Of a stretch of DNA of 64,000 nt, positions 41,830 to 53,689 are shown one piece after another (the stretch's first letter is position 1; each line of letters opens with the position of its first letter). Source of the stretch: Symsagittifera roscoffensis (Eukaryota; Xenacoelomorpha; Acoela; Convolutidae). Under the pieces are notes generated by a model, which did not search any database, was not told where the DNA came from, and saw only the letters and a list, made by a program, of their open reading frames with translations. The stretch spans positions 65,031,548 through 65,095,547 of the forward strand of contig NC_087064.1 of assembly GCF_963678635.1 (NCBI RefSeq), read 5' to 3'. The translations under genes and the position numbers were made by a program.

Positions 41830-42890
41830 CCTAGTCATACACTTTCCATACAATTCCATACGTACAGAAAATTGCATGAAAGGTCTATGATTAGTATTTT
41901 TTCATAAATGGAAATTGTATGACTAGCGTTTTTCCATAAACCAAAAATATTGATTTTTTACATTTTAATTTCTCAAAATTTTTTGGTTGTGTTCGTAACC
42001 GAACACAAATTACATAAACCTTGATTACTCAAACGTAGTAACCAACAGTTTGGCCGTCTCGCATTAAAAATGCATTGGAAACAGCCTGATATGTTTTACT
42101 TCTGTCTCAGACAAATAATATAACGAAAGTAATGAACTTTTAAATTTTGGTAATAATTTTCAAAGATGATTATTTCTAAAATTTGAACTTTTAAATTACC
42201 AGACATTGATCAAGGCATACAAAAACATGTCATACAAAAGAAAGAGGAGTTTTAAGCGTTTTTGAAAAACGTTATGAAGAGAAAAAGAAAAAAATCCAAT
42301 ACTAGTATATCCAGGACTACGTTATACATACAAAAAATTAAATTTTTCATGCAAAAATTTTTTTTTAAAAACGTTTGTTTGAATACGAAAATCAATTTGC
42401 GGTTGAAAAAAAAACACAAAAAATTTTTGGGGGCAATTTCAAAAATACTTAAAAAAATGTTTGTCGTCGCCATCAAAAAAATGCTAGTTACACAATTTCC
42501 ATATACGGAAATTGTATGACTAGTGTTTTTTTTCAGAAAACAAAAATAAAAAAAGCCAAGGTTATCAGTCGTAGCAGCCCAAAAAACGCTTAAATAATTT
42601 GCCAGCAGTTGAATTGATTGTTCAAAGCTTTTTTTTCACAAAAAAAAATTTTTTTTTAAATTCTAAACATACAATTTCCATATATGGAAATTTTATGGTT
42701 AGCATTTTTTTTTCATACCATTTATTTTCCTTTTTTTATGAAGAGATACCAATTTCGATACCAAAACAACTACAAAATACCTTCGAAATTCCATTAAACT
42801 CATTTTGCAAAAATGTATGAAATTTGTATGACTAGCATTTTTCCATAGACTAAATGTATGGAATTGTATGATTAGCATTTTCGGTCTATG
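41830..42890. repeat. Repeat block with CCATACGGAAATTGTATGACTAG motifs
   Basis: A motif of about 30 bp (variants of GGAAATTGTATGACTAGCRTTTTTCC) occurs in direct orientation near 41917, 42496, 42686, 42808 and 42853. It occurs inverted near 41831-41870 (CTAGTCATACACTTTCCATA). The inverted copy at the left edge and direct copies at the right edge suggest an inverted-repeat element of about 1 kb with internal iterations. The interior is A/T homopolymer-rich and non-coding. Confidence 0.6.
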
Positions 42891-43817
42891 GAGGTCAACC
42901 CGGGTTACCCATGATTTGATTGGCTCTGAAAGTAACCTCCTGTTATTTTGTCAAATTCGACGGTTTAGCTTAATTGAATGTTATATTGTGCTTCTATTGT
43001 GCTTTTTGTTGAGCCCTAGATCAAAAAATATCACGCAAGGACACTTGCCCAGCTAGGACACTTGATGGAATTCTTTTGGTTGATTATCCCAGCTGTTTGA
43101 AATATTTGACTTGCTTTTAAAACTTATGAAAATTTTAGTGATGTTGTTTTTTTCCACAACCGATTAGGGGATTGACAGTCAGTGTTGTCGTGTTCGCTGG
43201 TATCTTGTACCACAAACAAAGTATGGTAAGCAATAAAACCAAACAACACGTCAGAAACCCAAAAATGGAACAAAGTTTAAACGGTTCGAATTCAAAAACC
43301 CAAAAGTAACAAAAACCATTAGGGTCAGTTGTAATTGATGTTGCTTGTATGGCATCGGTTTTTTTATTTGAGTCTAAAATATCTCATAAAAATCTCAAAA
43401 TTTGCCAATAAACAATCCTCTTTTATTGAATATGAGCAGTTTAGAGGGTAGAAACCCTCCCTAAGATCTTGTCAGTTGAGGCTTTGGAGGCTTGCCACCT
43501 TTTGGTTGAAGCTGAAGCCAATTTTGCTGTTGAAGCAAGCAGACTCAAAGATATATGAACAGCAGAAATGACGAATAACTTCAGTCCTCTGAAGAAGTTT
43601 AAGCATAAGCATTCCAAGGAGTTATTTGTCACCCTTACTTCAGTTTGTGCAAGCGCAATCTTAAATCGGTCAATGACATTTATTGAACTCTTTATTTATT
43701 AAATTTTAATGATTTTAATCTGTGAAACTTCTTATGAACTGTCGTTGTTCAAAGCTAAAATTTCACCAAACTATACAGCTAAGATTTGATTATATCCAGT
43801 GACTCATTCAGCTGAAG
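42891..43817. other. Intergenic stretch upstream of the secreted-peptide ORF
   Basis: No supported gene. A minus-strand open stretch at 43441-43632 has no motif. Confidence 0.35.
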
Positions 43818-44063
43818 ATGCAAAAACATTTAGTTTTTTGTCTTATACTAGTCGTTTTTAGCTGCATGTTGAATAGCAGGTCATTTGCAGATGGACCTTT
43901 GATTAGCTCGGATGAACAAATTCCTAATCAAAACACTCTTAGTACTGGAAAAAATAGGACGAGCGACGGATTTAAAAGGGGAGAAAGGAATGCCTCGTTG
44001 ACAGTTGTAGGGGGATTATTCCCCCGGAAAATTACAGGAAATTCGAATCAAACTAAAAAATAA
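43818..44063 (+). CDS. Candidate short secreted protein
   Basis: ATG at 43818 with A at -3, open for 81 codons. The N-terminus MQKHLVFCLILVVFSCMLNS is a classic signal peptide (short basic start, hydrophobic core, cleavage likely after NSRSFA). The mature part of about 55 residues is polar, with no cysteine, and has two basic sites (KRGERN, FPRK) that could be processed as in peptide precursors, plus two NxT/NxS sequons (NRTS, NASL). I do not recognise a family. No clear poly(A) signal follows within 100 bp. It could be a single-exon gene, a first exon, or a chance frame. Confidence 0.4.
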   Translation: MQKHLVFCLILVVFSCMLNSRSFADGPLISSDEQIPNQNTLSTGKNRTSDGFKRGERNASLTVVGGLFPRKITGNSNQTKK

Positions 44064-44870
44064 CAGAACCCGGATCGATGTGCTCAATTTTAGTTTCGAT
44101 CTAAAAAGAAGAGTCAATACAAGAACAGTCGAAGTTTAAAATAGAGCAATTTAACCCGGGTGCTTCATAACAGTTTTCAATTGATGTTCATTGTACGAAA
44201 TTAACTGAAACTTATTTCCCAAACTGTGTGTAGATCATTGATTGAGCATGTTTGGCTTCTATGAAAACATCTACCAGGCGCATTAATGAAGTTTACAAAA
44301 GTAAGAAGAACATGAAATTATGCCCAAGTTATTCAATTCTTACATTCTGACTGTATTTTTTTTATTTTCATTCTTGTTTCCTTTTATTCAATCACTAAAA
44401 AAGTTAATTTCAAATAAGAATTGCAAAAAAAAACACTTAAAGGGCAGAAAACGCAGGCTTTAAAAAAGGTAATATTGTTATCTGATATTTATAAGAACAA
44501 GACTACTCGTATCAGGCCAGAATATTTGATAGTGTTCGAAAAAAAATGTTTTTTAAATTCTAACTTATCTAAAAAAAAATAATTTACTGCCAACCGCTAA
44601 TTAACGTAGAGAGTGATGTATTTATCGTCCAGTAGCCTTTAAGCAAAACCAAAAAACTTGCCTCAAATGAATATGAAAAAAGCACCAGCTTAAAAAACGT
44701 CACGAGTTTGCTAGCCTTGCCGTATAGATATATATATATATATATATATAAAACTTGTCTTGTATAGCTTGTTAAGTGTTGGCGGTATGCAAATAATTTT
44801 GATTTGACTTTTTGATTTGATTCTCAAAAATTAAAATTCTTGTTTACTTCTGTAACCTGAACATTGAAAG
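44064..44870. repeat. Intergenic stretch with a (TA)n microsatellite
   Basis: (TA) run at about 44727-44751. Otherwise AT-rich non-coding sequence. Confidence 0.6.
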
Positions 44871-44879
44871 TCAACAAGC

Positions 44880-45372
44880 ATTTTACAGAATTATTGATAT
44901 AAAAGTTTTAGCTGAACTAATTCAATTCTGTGTAATTTTTATCTGGTGGTAAAATGATTACACTTCTTTATCCTCATTTGTAGTGAGTTCGTTCAGTATA
45001 AATGGCCAGGACAGTTGTAGGTTTTTTCGAGCTATTTTAAACTGTGTTTCTTAGATCCGTATGAACATGTATTGTCAGCAAACATCATTATCCTTGAAAC
45101 TGCGCACACATCCGTAAGATCATTTAGATAGATTGAAAAAAGTTGCCTTCATTCCGTTTATGAGATGCGATTTTTCATTTTCTTCATTTTCTCATTGTAA
45201 ATTGTAATGTGGCCGAAAAGCCCTGCTGTTAAAAATGGATTTGATTGCTATAAATACATTCCTTCATACGTAACATAAAACTGTTAACATGATAGGCGAA
45301 ATTGCTAAGTTGACCAGAATGAAATATCGTCGCTTGTTAATGCAAATGCCTTCTTGATTTATTTTTGTCACA
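44880..45372 (+). mobile_element. Putative left LTR of an old LTR retrotransposon
   Basis: 45222-45370 aligns in direct orientation with 55931-56085. Shared blocks are GC(C/A)TGCT(G/A)TTAAA, TTAACATGATAG(G/T)CGAAA(T/C)TGCTAAGTT and AAATGCC..CT. Similarity further left (44905 against 55745) is weak. The pair lies 10.7 kb apart and encloses protease, RNase H, integrase and envelope-like relics. Ends are not resolved. Confidence 0.5.
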
Positions 45373-46400
45373 AAATTAATCAGAGCTAAGCTCAATTTTG
45401 GAGCCTGAAGTTATAAAATAGCAATCAGGAGAGACTTGAAATAAAATTTGATTCTCATAAAATAAAAAAGAGATCAGCTGAGAATAAAGGTTGAACACAT
45501 CTGACCTGAGAATCTCTACTTGAAAACAGCCGAAATCCGCTTGCTCTAATAACATCTTATTATATCTAAAGAAAGGGAATATCCATAACAAAACAATACG
45601 GCAGTAACGATAAATTATTTGGTGAAAAACTTAGTCGATGTTACGAACCTGATCCAAAAAGCTGAAAATTGAAGAGATCCTTGTGAGTGAAGAGAACAAA
45701 TAACACCCAAGACGCGACAGACAACTCCAGGAAACTGAAACTAAGATCAAGACAATATCTGGTTCATACAGCGCTGCAGTCAGTAGGTGACTACTGTGAG
45801 AGGAAGAGCTGAGAAAAGTTTTTGAGGATCACTTCTATGGTAAGACTGGTTTGGTCATATGCTGATCAGATGTCAGTCTCCTTTTCAACTACAACAGGAA
45901 AATGAAATCAAAAATAGTTAGTTAAACCACGATTTTCAAACTTTTAGTGCTTCAATTAGATTTATACTATTGACGGGTGCTCAGTTTATGATATTGCAAC
46001 TAATTGACTGAAATCACTCAAGCAAACAGAAGAACACTAACAATGCGTAGAAAGAAAAAAGAAGAAACTTACTGAAGCCGTAGGAAAACATTTACTCACT
46101 TTCAAAAAGGACAATTTGGAGAGGGTTATCAGCAAAATTATTATTCAAACCAAAGTCCAACAAAATCTGCAACAGCAGGCTATGTGTATGCAAACGACTC
46201 AGTACGCCCCATTCAAATACCCCGTTTGTCAAAAACATATTGTTCACATAGCAAGCCAATTTTTACTGGAAAAAAACACAGGACATAAACCAAATTTGTT
46301 TTTCCAAAAAGATCGAGAAAATTTTCAAGGCCACTAAGTCAGTCGTTCAAAAAAAACTAAATCACCACTAAACCACTCAGTCAAATTCACTAAATCAAGT
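45373..46400 (+). other. Leader/gag region of the second LTR element, unrecognisable
   Basis: Position suggests leader and gag. A frame at 46116-46337 (QQQAMCMQTTQYAPFKYPVC) directly precedes the protease but has no diagnostic zinc knuckle. No other coding evidence. Confidence 0.3.
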
Positions 46401-46403
46401 AAG

Positions 46404-46830
46404 TTGCTATCACCAACTGAGATACTTGAGCATGAAACACTCAACCTTCGTACAGTCCTAACTAATTCGAAAACACGATTTGCTCCACGCCCCCCGCGCG
46501 GAGCACTTGTTGATACAGGCGCATGTGCGAACGTCATAACAAAACAAAAATTTGACAAAATTAAAGCTGAAAAAGTGCTGTTCCGCACTCTCATTATAGC
46601 AAAATCAAGTCTTAAATCGAGTAAGAACGGCAGGCAGGCAGCTTGTAACGGTTGAAACTGAAATGACAGTCGAATTCCGAATGACAGAAATGACGTTCAC
46701 GGAAAAGTTTCCCGTGCTCAACTCGGGAAACTCTGTTATTATTGGCAACCAATTCTTTAAAGAGCATTTTAAATGTTGTCAAAATAATATCCTGAATTAC
46801 CCTGATCTAATATTTCAAATTAACGAATAA
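46404..46830 (+). pseudogene. Retropepsin relic of the second LTR element
   Basis: Open 46404-46655 with GALVDTGACANVITKQKFDK (catalytic DTGA). Then after a frameshift TVEFRMTEMTFTEKFPVLNS, SVIIGNQFFKEHF and LNYPDLIFQIN, the second half of a retropepsin with the hydrophobic-Gly ILGN-type motif. It belongs to a different lineage from the protease at 25201. Separated from downstream domains by degraded sequence; no RT palm motif was found. Confidence 0.7.
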
Positions 46831-47384
46831 AAAACTCGATAAGTAGGCTAAGGTGTTCTGATAGGTTTAAAAATGTTTTTGTTTACCATGAAAAAACAAG
46901 TGATACAACCGCATAAAGCCGTATCAATTGAGTTCCAACTTCACGACACTTTTACAAACATGAAAAAAAAAAACGACAGGAAAAATTGTTTCATCTAAAC
47001 ATTTGGAGGAAAAATGTGAACTCGCAATAGCCTCATTGATCATTGAACTCGACAGAAACAACACCGTTGTCATCATAGCGTTCAAAATGACTAAAAATTA
47101 CCTTACTTTACCAAATAAATTTGAAATTAGAAAAGTTTCCATCTTGGCGCTCTCGGAAATTGAAAAAAATTGTTGCAATTGAGCCCCATACAATAGCAAT
47201 GGCAAAGATGAAGCAATCTGAGCCTCCCAGGAAAATCTCCCGAAAAACACAAATTTTGGCTTCCAAAACCCCAAATTTTTTCACAGTATTCAGAATAGTA
47301 ACACCAAAAAAGTTTCTCCAAAAGATGCAAAAATTTTATCATTTTTAAGTGAATTTTAAATGCCTCAGACAAGAAAGCAAGTAA

Positions 47385-48165
47385 AAATACCAATTGATTT
47401 TGTTCAGCTTCTAAGGAACTATATGCCTAGTTTGCGCGAGAAACTCATGCCACTCTATCGGCTTCTGAAAAAATCTATCGACTTTGAGATAACTGACGAG
47501 CATCACAAGAGTTTTGATGTCCTCAATTAAAGCCTAGTACTAGCGATTATTTTGACTCTCAGATTGCAATACCGGATTTGTGCTACTGGTCGACCGGATT
47601 TGCGCTTATGGTCGAAGACTTCGTCACAACCAATAATGGCGGCAAACTGAAGACAAAAATACCAGTGACTTTGGCTCTCGCCTGTTTATCACAGCTGAAA
47701 ACGGAAGTATTAATTGAACTGATAACAGAAGCCTAACTCAAGATAGTACCATCAGCTATGCAAAACTTCCTGGATCGAATACTTTCCTTCAATATAATCA
47801 TTGCCCACAATCCTGAAACAGCCAATTATGCAGCAGAATTCTTCTCTAGAATGCAAACGAAACGATGAAGCCCTCGGATTGCAATACGTAATACTTTGCA
47901 ATGCTAGCTACCACGGGACCGGAGCTACCATCCAAAAAAGGCATAGGCATAGGCTCCCGCCCAATTAGCACAGCTAAAAAGGAACTATAATTTTAACTGA
48001 TAACAGAAGCCTAACTCAGTTTTTCTAGGCAAAGATATTACCATCAACTAAGTGAAATTTCCTGGATCGAGTTCTTTCATTCGATACAACCAAAGCGCAC
48101 ATTCCTTGAGCAGCTAACTATGCAGCAGAATTTTTGTCCAGAATGCAAACAGACACATGCGCGAC
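47385..48165 (+). pseudogene. RT connection and RNase H relic with local duplication
   Basis: 47385-47528 reads LLRNYMPSLREKLMPLYRLL, SIDFEITDEHHKSFDVLN, as in the RT-RNase H connection of Ty3/gypsy Pol. 47740-47865 reads FLDRILSFNIIIAHNPETAN and YAAEFFSRMQT, the C-terminal RNase H/tether. A second, more diverged copy of 47555-47870 follows at 47876-48160, a tandem duplication of about 320 bp. The RT catalytic domain (about 1 kb) is missing between protease and this region. Confidence 0.65.
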
Positions 48166-48299
48166 GCTGTCGCTAAAATTGAGAAACAAAAAATCAGTTC
48201 GAGAATTTTACATCCACTCAACAAGACGATTAACTTATGCGTCTCTCAAAATAATACAGGAAGTGTGAGGTGCATTTACTGACACCGAAGGAATCGATG

Positions 48300-49110
48300 A
48301 AGCTCTCATCGCAATTTTGCAACAATTAGAACTTTAAGAGGCATACCTGGAAAAGCTAAGCAGTGTTTTAAAAAAAATAAAAATGCAGTAGAACATCCAG
48401 ACCCTGTCGGGCTCTAAAAATATTTGAGTTTCAATAACGAGCCACTTGACCAGAAAGTGGAACAACAGCAGGAACCAGACCTTGAAACCGTTAAAAAATT
48501 GATGCGGAGTAAAGAAATATAAGATCTGGTCTATGCAAGTAGTCGTCAAAAAATGAAAACAAGTTAATCGACTTGTGATTGAAAATGAAGTTTTGTATCG
48601 CAACTTTTATGACGGTATTGGCCACGTGAAATACAAGCAACATTGCCCGATGGAACATCTGTGGAAAGAAGTAATCTTTTGGATCCATACTTTGCCGACA
48701 GGAAGACACATCGGGATGACAAAAACGACTGAAGAATTCAGAAAAAGATTCTACTTCTCCGGATTCAGAGTTTCGAGTAAAAACCGTCAAAATCCCTCCA
48801 ACTTAAAAAAGCGTTAGGCAAGTACCAGACTCCGCCACTACAGCCAATTTCTTTGCTGCAATTGTACCCAGGTATTATGATGCAGTTAGACATAGTCGGA
48901 CCATTCAAGTCGCCAATCTCTAAATTTGCCATGCAACAAAAAAACACCCTCAATCAATAGGATTAGTAGAACGATCGAAGGGAGCTTTGAAAAAAATTCT
49001 CAAATTGAATACACGCGCACAATGGTCAGATTGGTGCAAAATCCCATGCAAACTGACGCGCCCAGTGGAAGCACTGGCATGATAACTCGAGCATCAACGC
49101 AATTTCGATG
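48300..49110 (+). pseudogene. Integrase relic of the second LTR element
   Basis: The HHCC zinc-binding region reads LPTGRHIGMTKTTEEFRKRF (48690-48765). The core starts PPLQPISLLQLYPGIMMQLD and IVGPFKSPISKFAM (first Asp, 48830-48930), then skips directly to SIGLVERSKGALKKILKLN (catalytic Glu, 48953-49020). About 200 bp with the second Asp is deleted. The frame changes several times. Family: Ty3/gypsy-type integrase with GPF/GPY-like neighbourhood uncertain. Confidence 0.7.
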
Positions 49111-49394
49111 GAACCAAAGATAGTATTTGGACGGGGAAATCTCCTAATTTTCCCAGGTTCTACCGCACGATGTGTTTCGAGCGACTTCCAGATGAGCAAG
49201 GGAAAAGCACGCCAGATCAGTTACGCCTACTCAGCAGTGAGGTCAACCCTACAACCCATATGTCGGAGCATCAGCATCAATGCATATACCGGAACAAAAA
49301 TAAATCGATCCCGATTTTTCAACAAAACTATTTGATTAGAATCACACACCGCTTAGCCTCCGATGCATAAAACAACAACTGATCATCAAGCAGG

Positions 49395-49510
49395 CTATAT
49401 TGCAATAACGCTGCCTAAAATAGGATGCGGTCGTGATGACTTACAAGAACAGTCAGGTTTCAATATTATTAATGACATTTTTCAAAAAAAAAACTGATTT
49501 CAAAGTCTGT
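49395..49510 (+). pseudogene. Macro-domain motif downstream of integrase, second LTR element
   Basis: Open run reads DHQAGYIAITLPKIGCGRDD and ends FNIINDIFQ. LPKIGCGxDxL followed by a helix is the signature end of macro (Appr-1-p) domains, which bind ADP-ribose. Only about 35 residues remain. Its place after integrase repeats the gypsy arrangement at 19.3 and 34.9 kb, although the signature loop is different. Confidence 0.5.
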
Positions 49511-51413
49511 ATCTTATAAAAAAAAGCGACCAGAAACTGGTGCTCTCTATGCTATTACCTGCTACTAAACTAGCACGTGCAATGTCCCCTGGCGATGTAT
49601 GATGATAATGAGAACGATAATAAAGATGATAAAGCCAGGTGACATCCTGTAACAAAAAATCTCTTGTTAAAAGTTCAATCCTAAGCTAATTTAAACTGGA
49701 AGTTATGCCAAATATGACAGCAGTTGTTTTTAATATTTGATTAGAAAGCCAATCGCAAGCACACTGGCAGTATAGTGAAATCAAAATTCACCAAAATTAC
49801 TAAAAACTAGAAAAAAAAAATAGAAAAAACTCAAACTTTGATTGGTAAAATCTTTCGAAAACAGGCTTTTCAAGAAATCTTGCGCCACCACAGGTAGGTA
49901 ATCGACCCTTGTGTGGCGAATCACACCAGTCTGGTCACGTAATTTGCACAATTTTTCGAATTACACGCGGGGGACTATCCGACGAAATGAGTAGATTGCA
50001 GCCTAAAAGGCCTCACAGACCATACTTGCAGGGAAATCCGGTTCCCAAGCGGTACCCAGAAGTTTCAAGAAACATATATAAAAGGGCGAAGCACACAAGT
50101 TAAGGCCCATCATTGAAAAATTATTTGTGGTAAGTGATTGCAGAACAAAAAAACTGGTCCTCGATAAAAAAATCAAAACAAGAGCTTGCATAACACCGGC
50201 GTGCTTTCGCCCAAAGTTCCCTATGTTCAATGATGCTTATTAAAACCACAATGAACCAATCAAAAGCAATAACGATGAACATGTTAGCTTGGAAAAAATA
50301 ATGAGGTCAAAAACAATTCAACTGTGAGTCGTTTGGAGACCAGTCTGATTAAAAGTTCTCAGTTAACGACAAAGTCCGACCATAATCGTTTCTTGGAGCG
50401 AAACCCGAGCTCCCAGTTACATTTTGAGGCGCCATACTCCTCGAGGTTGCGACAATTAAATCAATTTAACATAAAATTGAAAGAAATGGAACTCAAACTA
50501 ACCAATTCTAAGGGCAAAACTAACTTTAATGCAGGAACTAGTAGTATTGGCTATGCATGATTTTTTCCTTCCTTCTCATGATACTTCACGTGAAATAAAA
50601 AAGGTAGGAACGTAAGGCTGTGATACATCAGAGCCTGCGTAATACTCTCAACAGCTCCCGACCTTGTACTGCCAAAAGACACTTACGTTCACTTGAAGGA
50701 AAAACGACATCTCAAGGAACTATTCAAACAGAAAACTAGGCAATACTTCTTACCCAGACATGCGTCAAGTATCCTGTTATACACAGCCTCACCCAATAGT
50801 CCCTACAGGAAGACGTGAAGTCCTAGAAGACGTCTCAAATTCGGCATTGCTGACAGCGTAAAGCAACTTCGAAACACATAAGGACTGTCGGAGAGCATTT
50901 GCACGAGAATCCACAAGAGATTGATTGCCCTTTTCATGCCTAACAGATCACAAAAGAACATCTGTGTAAAATTTAAAATCGTAAAACGAAATCAAAACGT
51001 TACAATTCTTAAAGATTCTTAAAGTGCTGCTTTTACCAGACTTTTAACCAGCAATCAATTATTAGATAGATAGCTGAGTAAAAGCACTGTCCAACTCCTT
51101 CAGACAGCGCTTCCTGTTCACTTATGTCAGGAATTCCCAATTTGAAAACTGAAAAGGTGTAATTAACAAGCTCTCCTTCAAAAGTGAACCCCAACGTCTG
51201 GCATAAATTCATCCATGTAGCCACACTGTTGAAACGACCCATCATTTAACAATCGGCATGCTTGCGCTAGAAACACACTGGGCAGGCAGGAATAAACCTA
51301 ATTACATGATTAACCAGAACTTTTTTTGGCAAATTGCAAATCTTATGCAGTATTATTAGGGAATCACGCTAGAAACGCATTTCTTAGTTAAAAACTGGCA
51401 AATAGAAAAGTAC
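49511..51413. other. Degraded internal region of the second LTR element
   Basis: Scattered open frames (49909-50103, 50324-50560) are polar or basic without diagnostic motifs. A Cys/His run CGESHQSGHVIC at 49910 only loosely resembles a zinc knuckle. No feature is supported. Confidence 0.3.
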
Positions 51414-51710
51414 TTAGAGATTAAGTAACTCATTGACTGCACTATCCACTCCTCCGAGGAACCTAGGGATACCCAAGCCGGACTTGAACAACACCTTCTC
51501 CAACTCTCTGTTGCTACAGCAATGAACGCCGTCGGAACGAAGATGCACGTCTCTCAGCGCTTCGTTTTTCTGTTCTGGGGAAGAAACCGGCACACCATTG
51601 AACATCAAAACACCTCCAGAAACAGTCAAACACTTTATGCGTTTTAGAAATACTTTGCGATCGTCAAACTCTAGATATAACTTCTTGATTTTTGTCATTC
51701 TTCGGATCAT
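51414..51710 (-). pseudogene. Minus-strand integrase zinc-binding fragment
   Basis: Open for 98 codons. Contains YLEFDDRKVFLKRIKCLTV, then SPEQKNEALRDVHLRSDGVH, CCSNRELEKVLFKSGLGIPR and FLGGVDSAVNE. The layout resembles the H2C2 domain ahead of a retroelement integrase (H, then HxG with spacing of about 25 to the CxxC end), but the second Cys pair is lost. Opposite orientation to its surroundings suggests a nested fragment. Confidence 0.45.
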
Positions 51711-51895
51711 TCATATTCAAGAACATAGCGATAAAAGTTTCATTAGAAGTACTTCCATACCGAGTCTGGAATGAAAAATTTTTTTTAGACACAGCAAAGC
51801 TTGTGGGAAATGTTTCTTATGGAATAACTACATTGCGGAGACTTAGCTATTACAACCATCGAGGGGCTGAAGTTTTGCATTACGTTACATGATTT
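51711..51895 (+). pseudogene. Possible fragment of another family B polymerase
   Basis: The frame contains FFLDTAKLVGNVSYGITTLR. KLxGNxSYG is the motif B core of protein-primed DNA polymerases, here with Val inserted in place of the usual Ser/Ala order. Too short for certainty. Confidence 0.3.
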
Positions 51896-52663
51896 TAAAC
51901 TCTAAAAGCCGAAATACGAAGAAAAAAGTTAGATAACCACCTGAGCACTCACTACGGACCTAAACGAAGAAAAAACGGCAAAAGAAAAAAAGAAAAAAGT
52001 CAAATCAAAAGTACAAGTAAGTTATACTTAAATAAATTAAAAATCAATTGAACTTAAGTCTCAGACAGCGAATTTAAGTAACACCTTGCTCTCAAAAGAC
52101 AGCTACTAACGCTTATCTTGTATTATGGACACCACGAGCCGCAGGATGCACCGTATAAGGCAAAATGCCATCAAGAGCCACAAGAGCCACACCCAGGAGA
52201 CATCCTCCTCTGACCCCTCAAACACTGAGGCCCAGACAGAAACAGGGCCAGACCAGCTTTTCTTGACGCCAAAACCAATGTAGCTGCTGCCATTGGGACA
52301 ACAAACACACTAAAACGATTCCTTACACTCAATCGATTTATCTAAATGCGTCATTTAACTGAAGTGTTAGCTCAAAGAAAAACAAAATGTGAAAACTAAA
52401 ACACAGGGGGGCATATTATTATATCAGAATCAAATCGTGTAATAGAAACCTTAGAAAAATCCGCCCTGCTTTATACTTTTATTTTTGACTTAGTGTGCTT
52501 TCGGACTTACGAACTTGCGTCAGCACTCAGGCTGCCTTAGCAGAAACCTTCAAAAGCAGAAGACTAATTTACAAGAGAAAAGGTACATCAAGATTATACA
52601 AAAAAAATTACAAAAGTGAAAGAATTTGTGAAAGTTTCTGGGAATTAACAGTCCTTTTCCCCC

Positions 52664-52710
<47 letters not shown>

Positions 52711-53689
52711 TGACTTCCGCTGGCTTCACCTCTTAAAGACGGACGTTGTCAGTTTGGGCACAAAACACCCTTGACACAGCAGGCCAGTCGAGGTATGGCG
52801 ATCCAATCGTGACCCTCAGTTTTTACAGCCAATTTTTGAACGGTCGTCTTGCCAGCATTTTTGCCAAGACTAGCCGTAACCAACAACTGGTTCAGGGGAG
52901 ATCCACGTCAATTGATTACAGGTACGTAAGATAAATCAACCACGCGGTTGAACATCTTCAACTTTTGGTGCAAGTTTAAATTACTGAACAAAATGACTGC
53001 AACTTTGACGATGGCCGGGACGTAAAAATAGTTTAAAAAAATACACCAAAGACCTCTAAAAACAAAAAATCAAAATATCACCGATATGAAATGCTCGCAG
53101 ACAAAAAAAACGAGGACCACCTCAAGCGCAACACCACTCTCAAATAAAAGTCAAATCAACCCGAGACCACTCGACGCTTTATTTTCGGATGTCATGTTTA
53201 AAATCAACCACTAATTAAAGGTCAGTGATTGGCACCTCTGATAAAAGATAAGCCTAAATTCCAAATCAAGAAACAAGACGAAAACTAAAGCACAGTTAAT
53301 CATTTTCCTTTGAACCTATCTAATCAAAGCGATGTGAAATTTCTACAATTTTTTATACAAATTGCGCACGTTTAATCATCCTGTGATGACGCACTTTCTT
53401 CCGGAATTTGATTTCATAAAAAGAGTAAAACTCTACTTGGGGAAAAATCATGAATGTGCAGTTTCTTTTATCATTCCCGACAAACAACTTCACAATGAAA
53501 GGAGAGATCAAACAAGTTTTTCACAAACTTTCAGAGCAGTAGAGAACACCATCCATCGACTGCCGATTAGACTTTTTTTACGATTTTTAATAGCACAACG
53601 GACCCTTTCATCATTGACTGGCTGGTTGGACTCATCTAACAGAAAGTAAAATCACCGAAACGTGAAGTCATTCATATTGGAGTTCAAAC
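51896..53689. other. Non-coding stretch with a (CT)n microsatellite
   Basis: A (CT) run spans about 52666-52704. A basic 52-codon ATG frame at 52125-52283 and an open frame at 53362-53649 carry no recognised domain; they may be envelope leader or chance. Confidence 0.4.

Noticed and set aside
41830-42890. CRISPR-like array from the regularly recurring 30 bp motif
   Set aside because: Spacing is irregular, one copy is inverted and the context is eukaryotic, so it is a transposon-type repeat.
43441-43632. Minus-strand serine-rich frame
   Set aside because: No motif, no promoter context and low-complexity composition.
49909-50103. Possible gag zinc knuckle CGESHQSGHVIC
   Set aside because: The spacing does not fit CX2CX4HX4C and no second Cys precedes it; too weak to call.
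52495-52713. Frame ending in a Leu-Ser repeat
   Set aside because: The tail is a translated (CT)n microsatellite and the rest has no motif.
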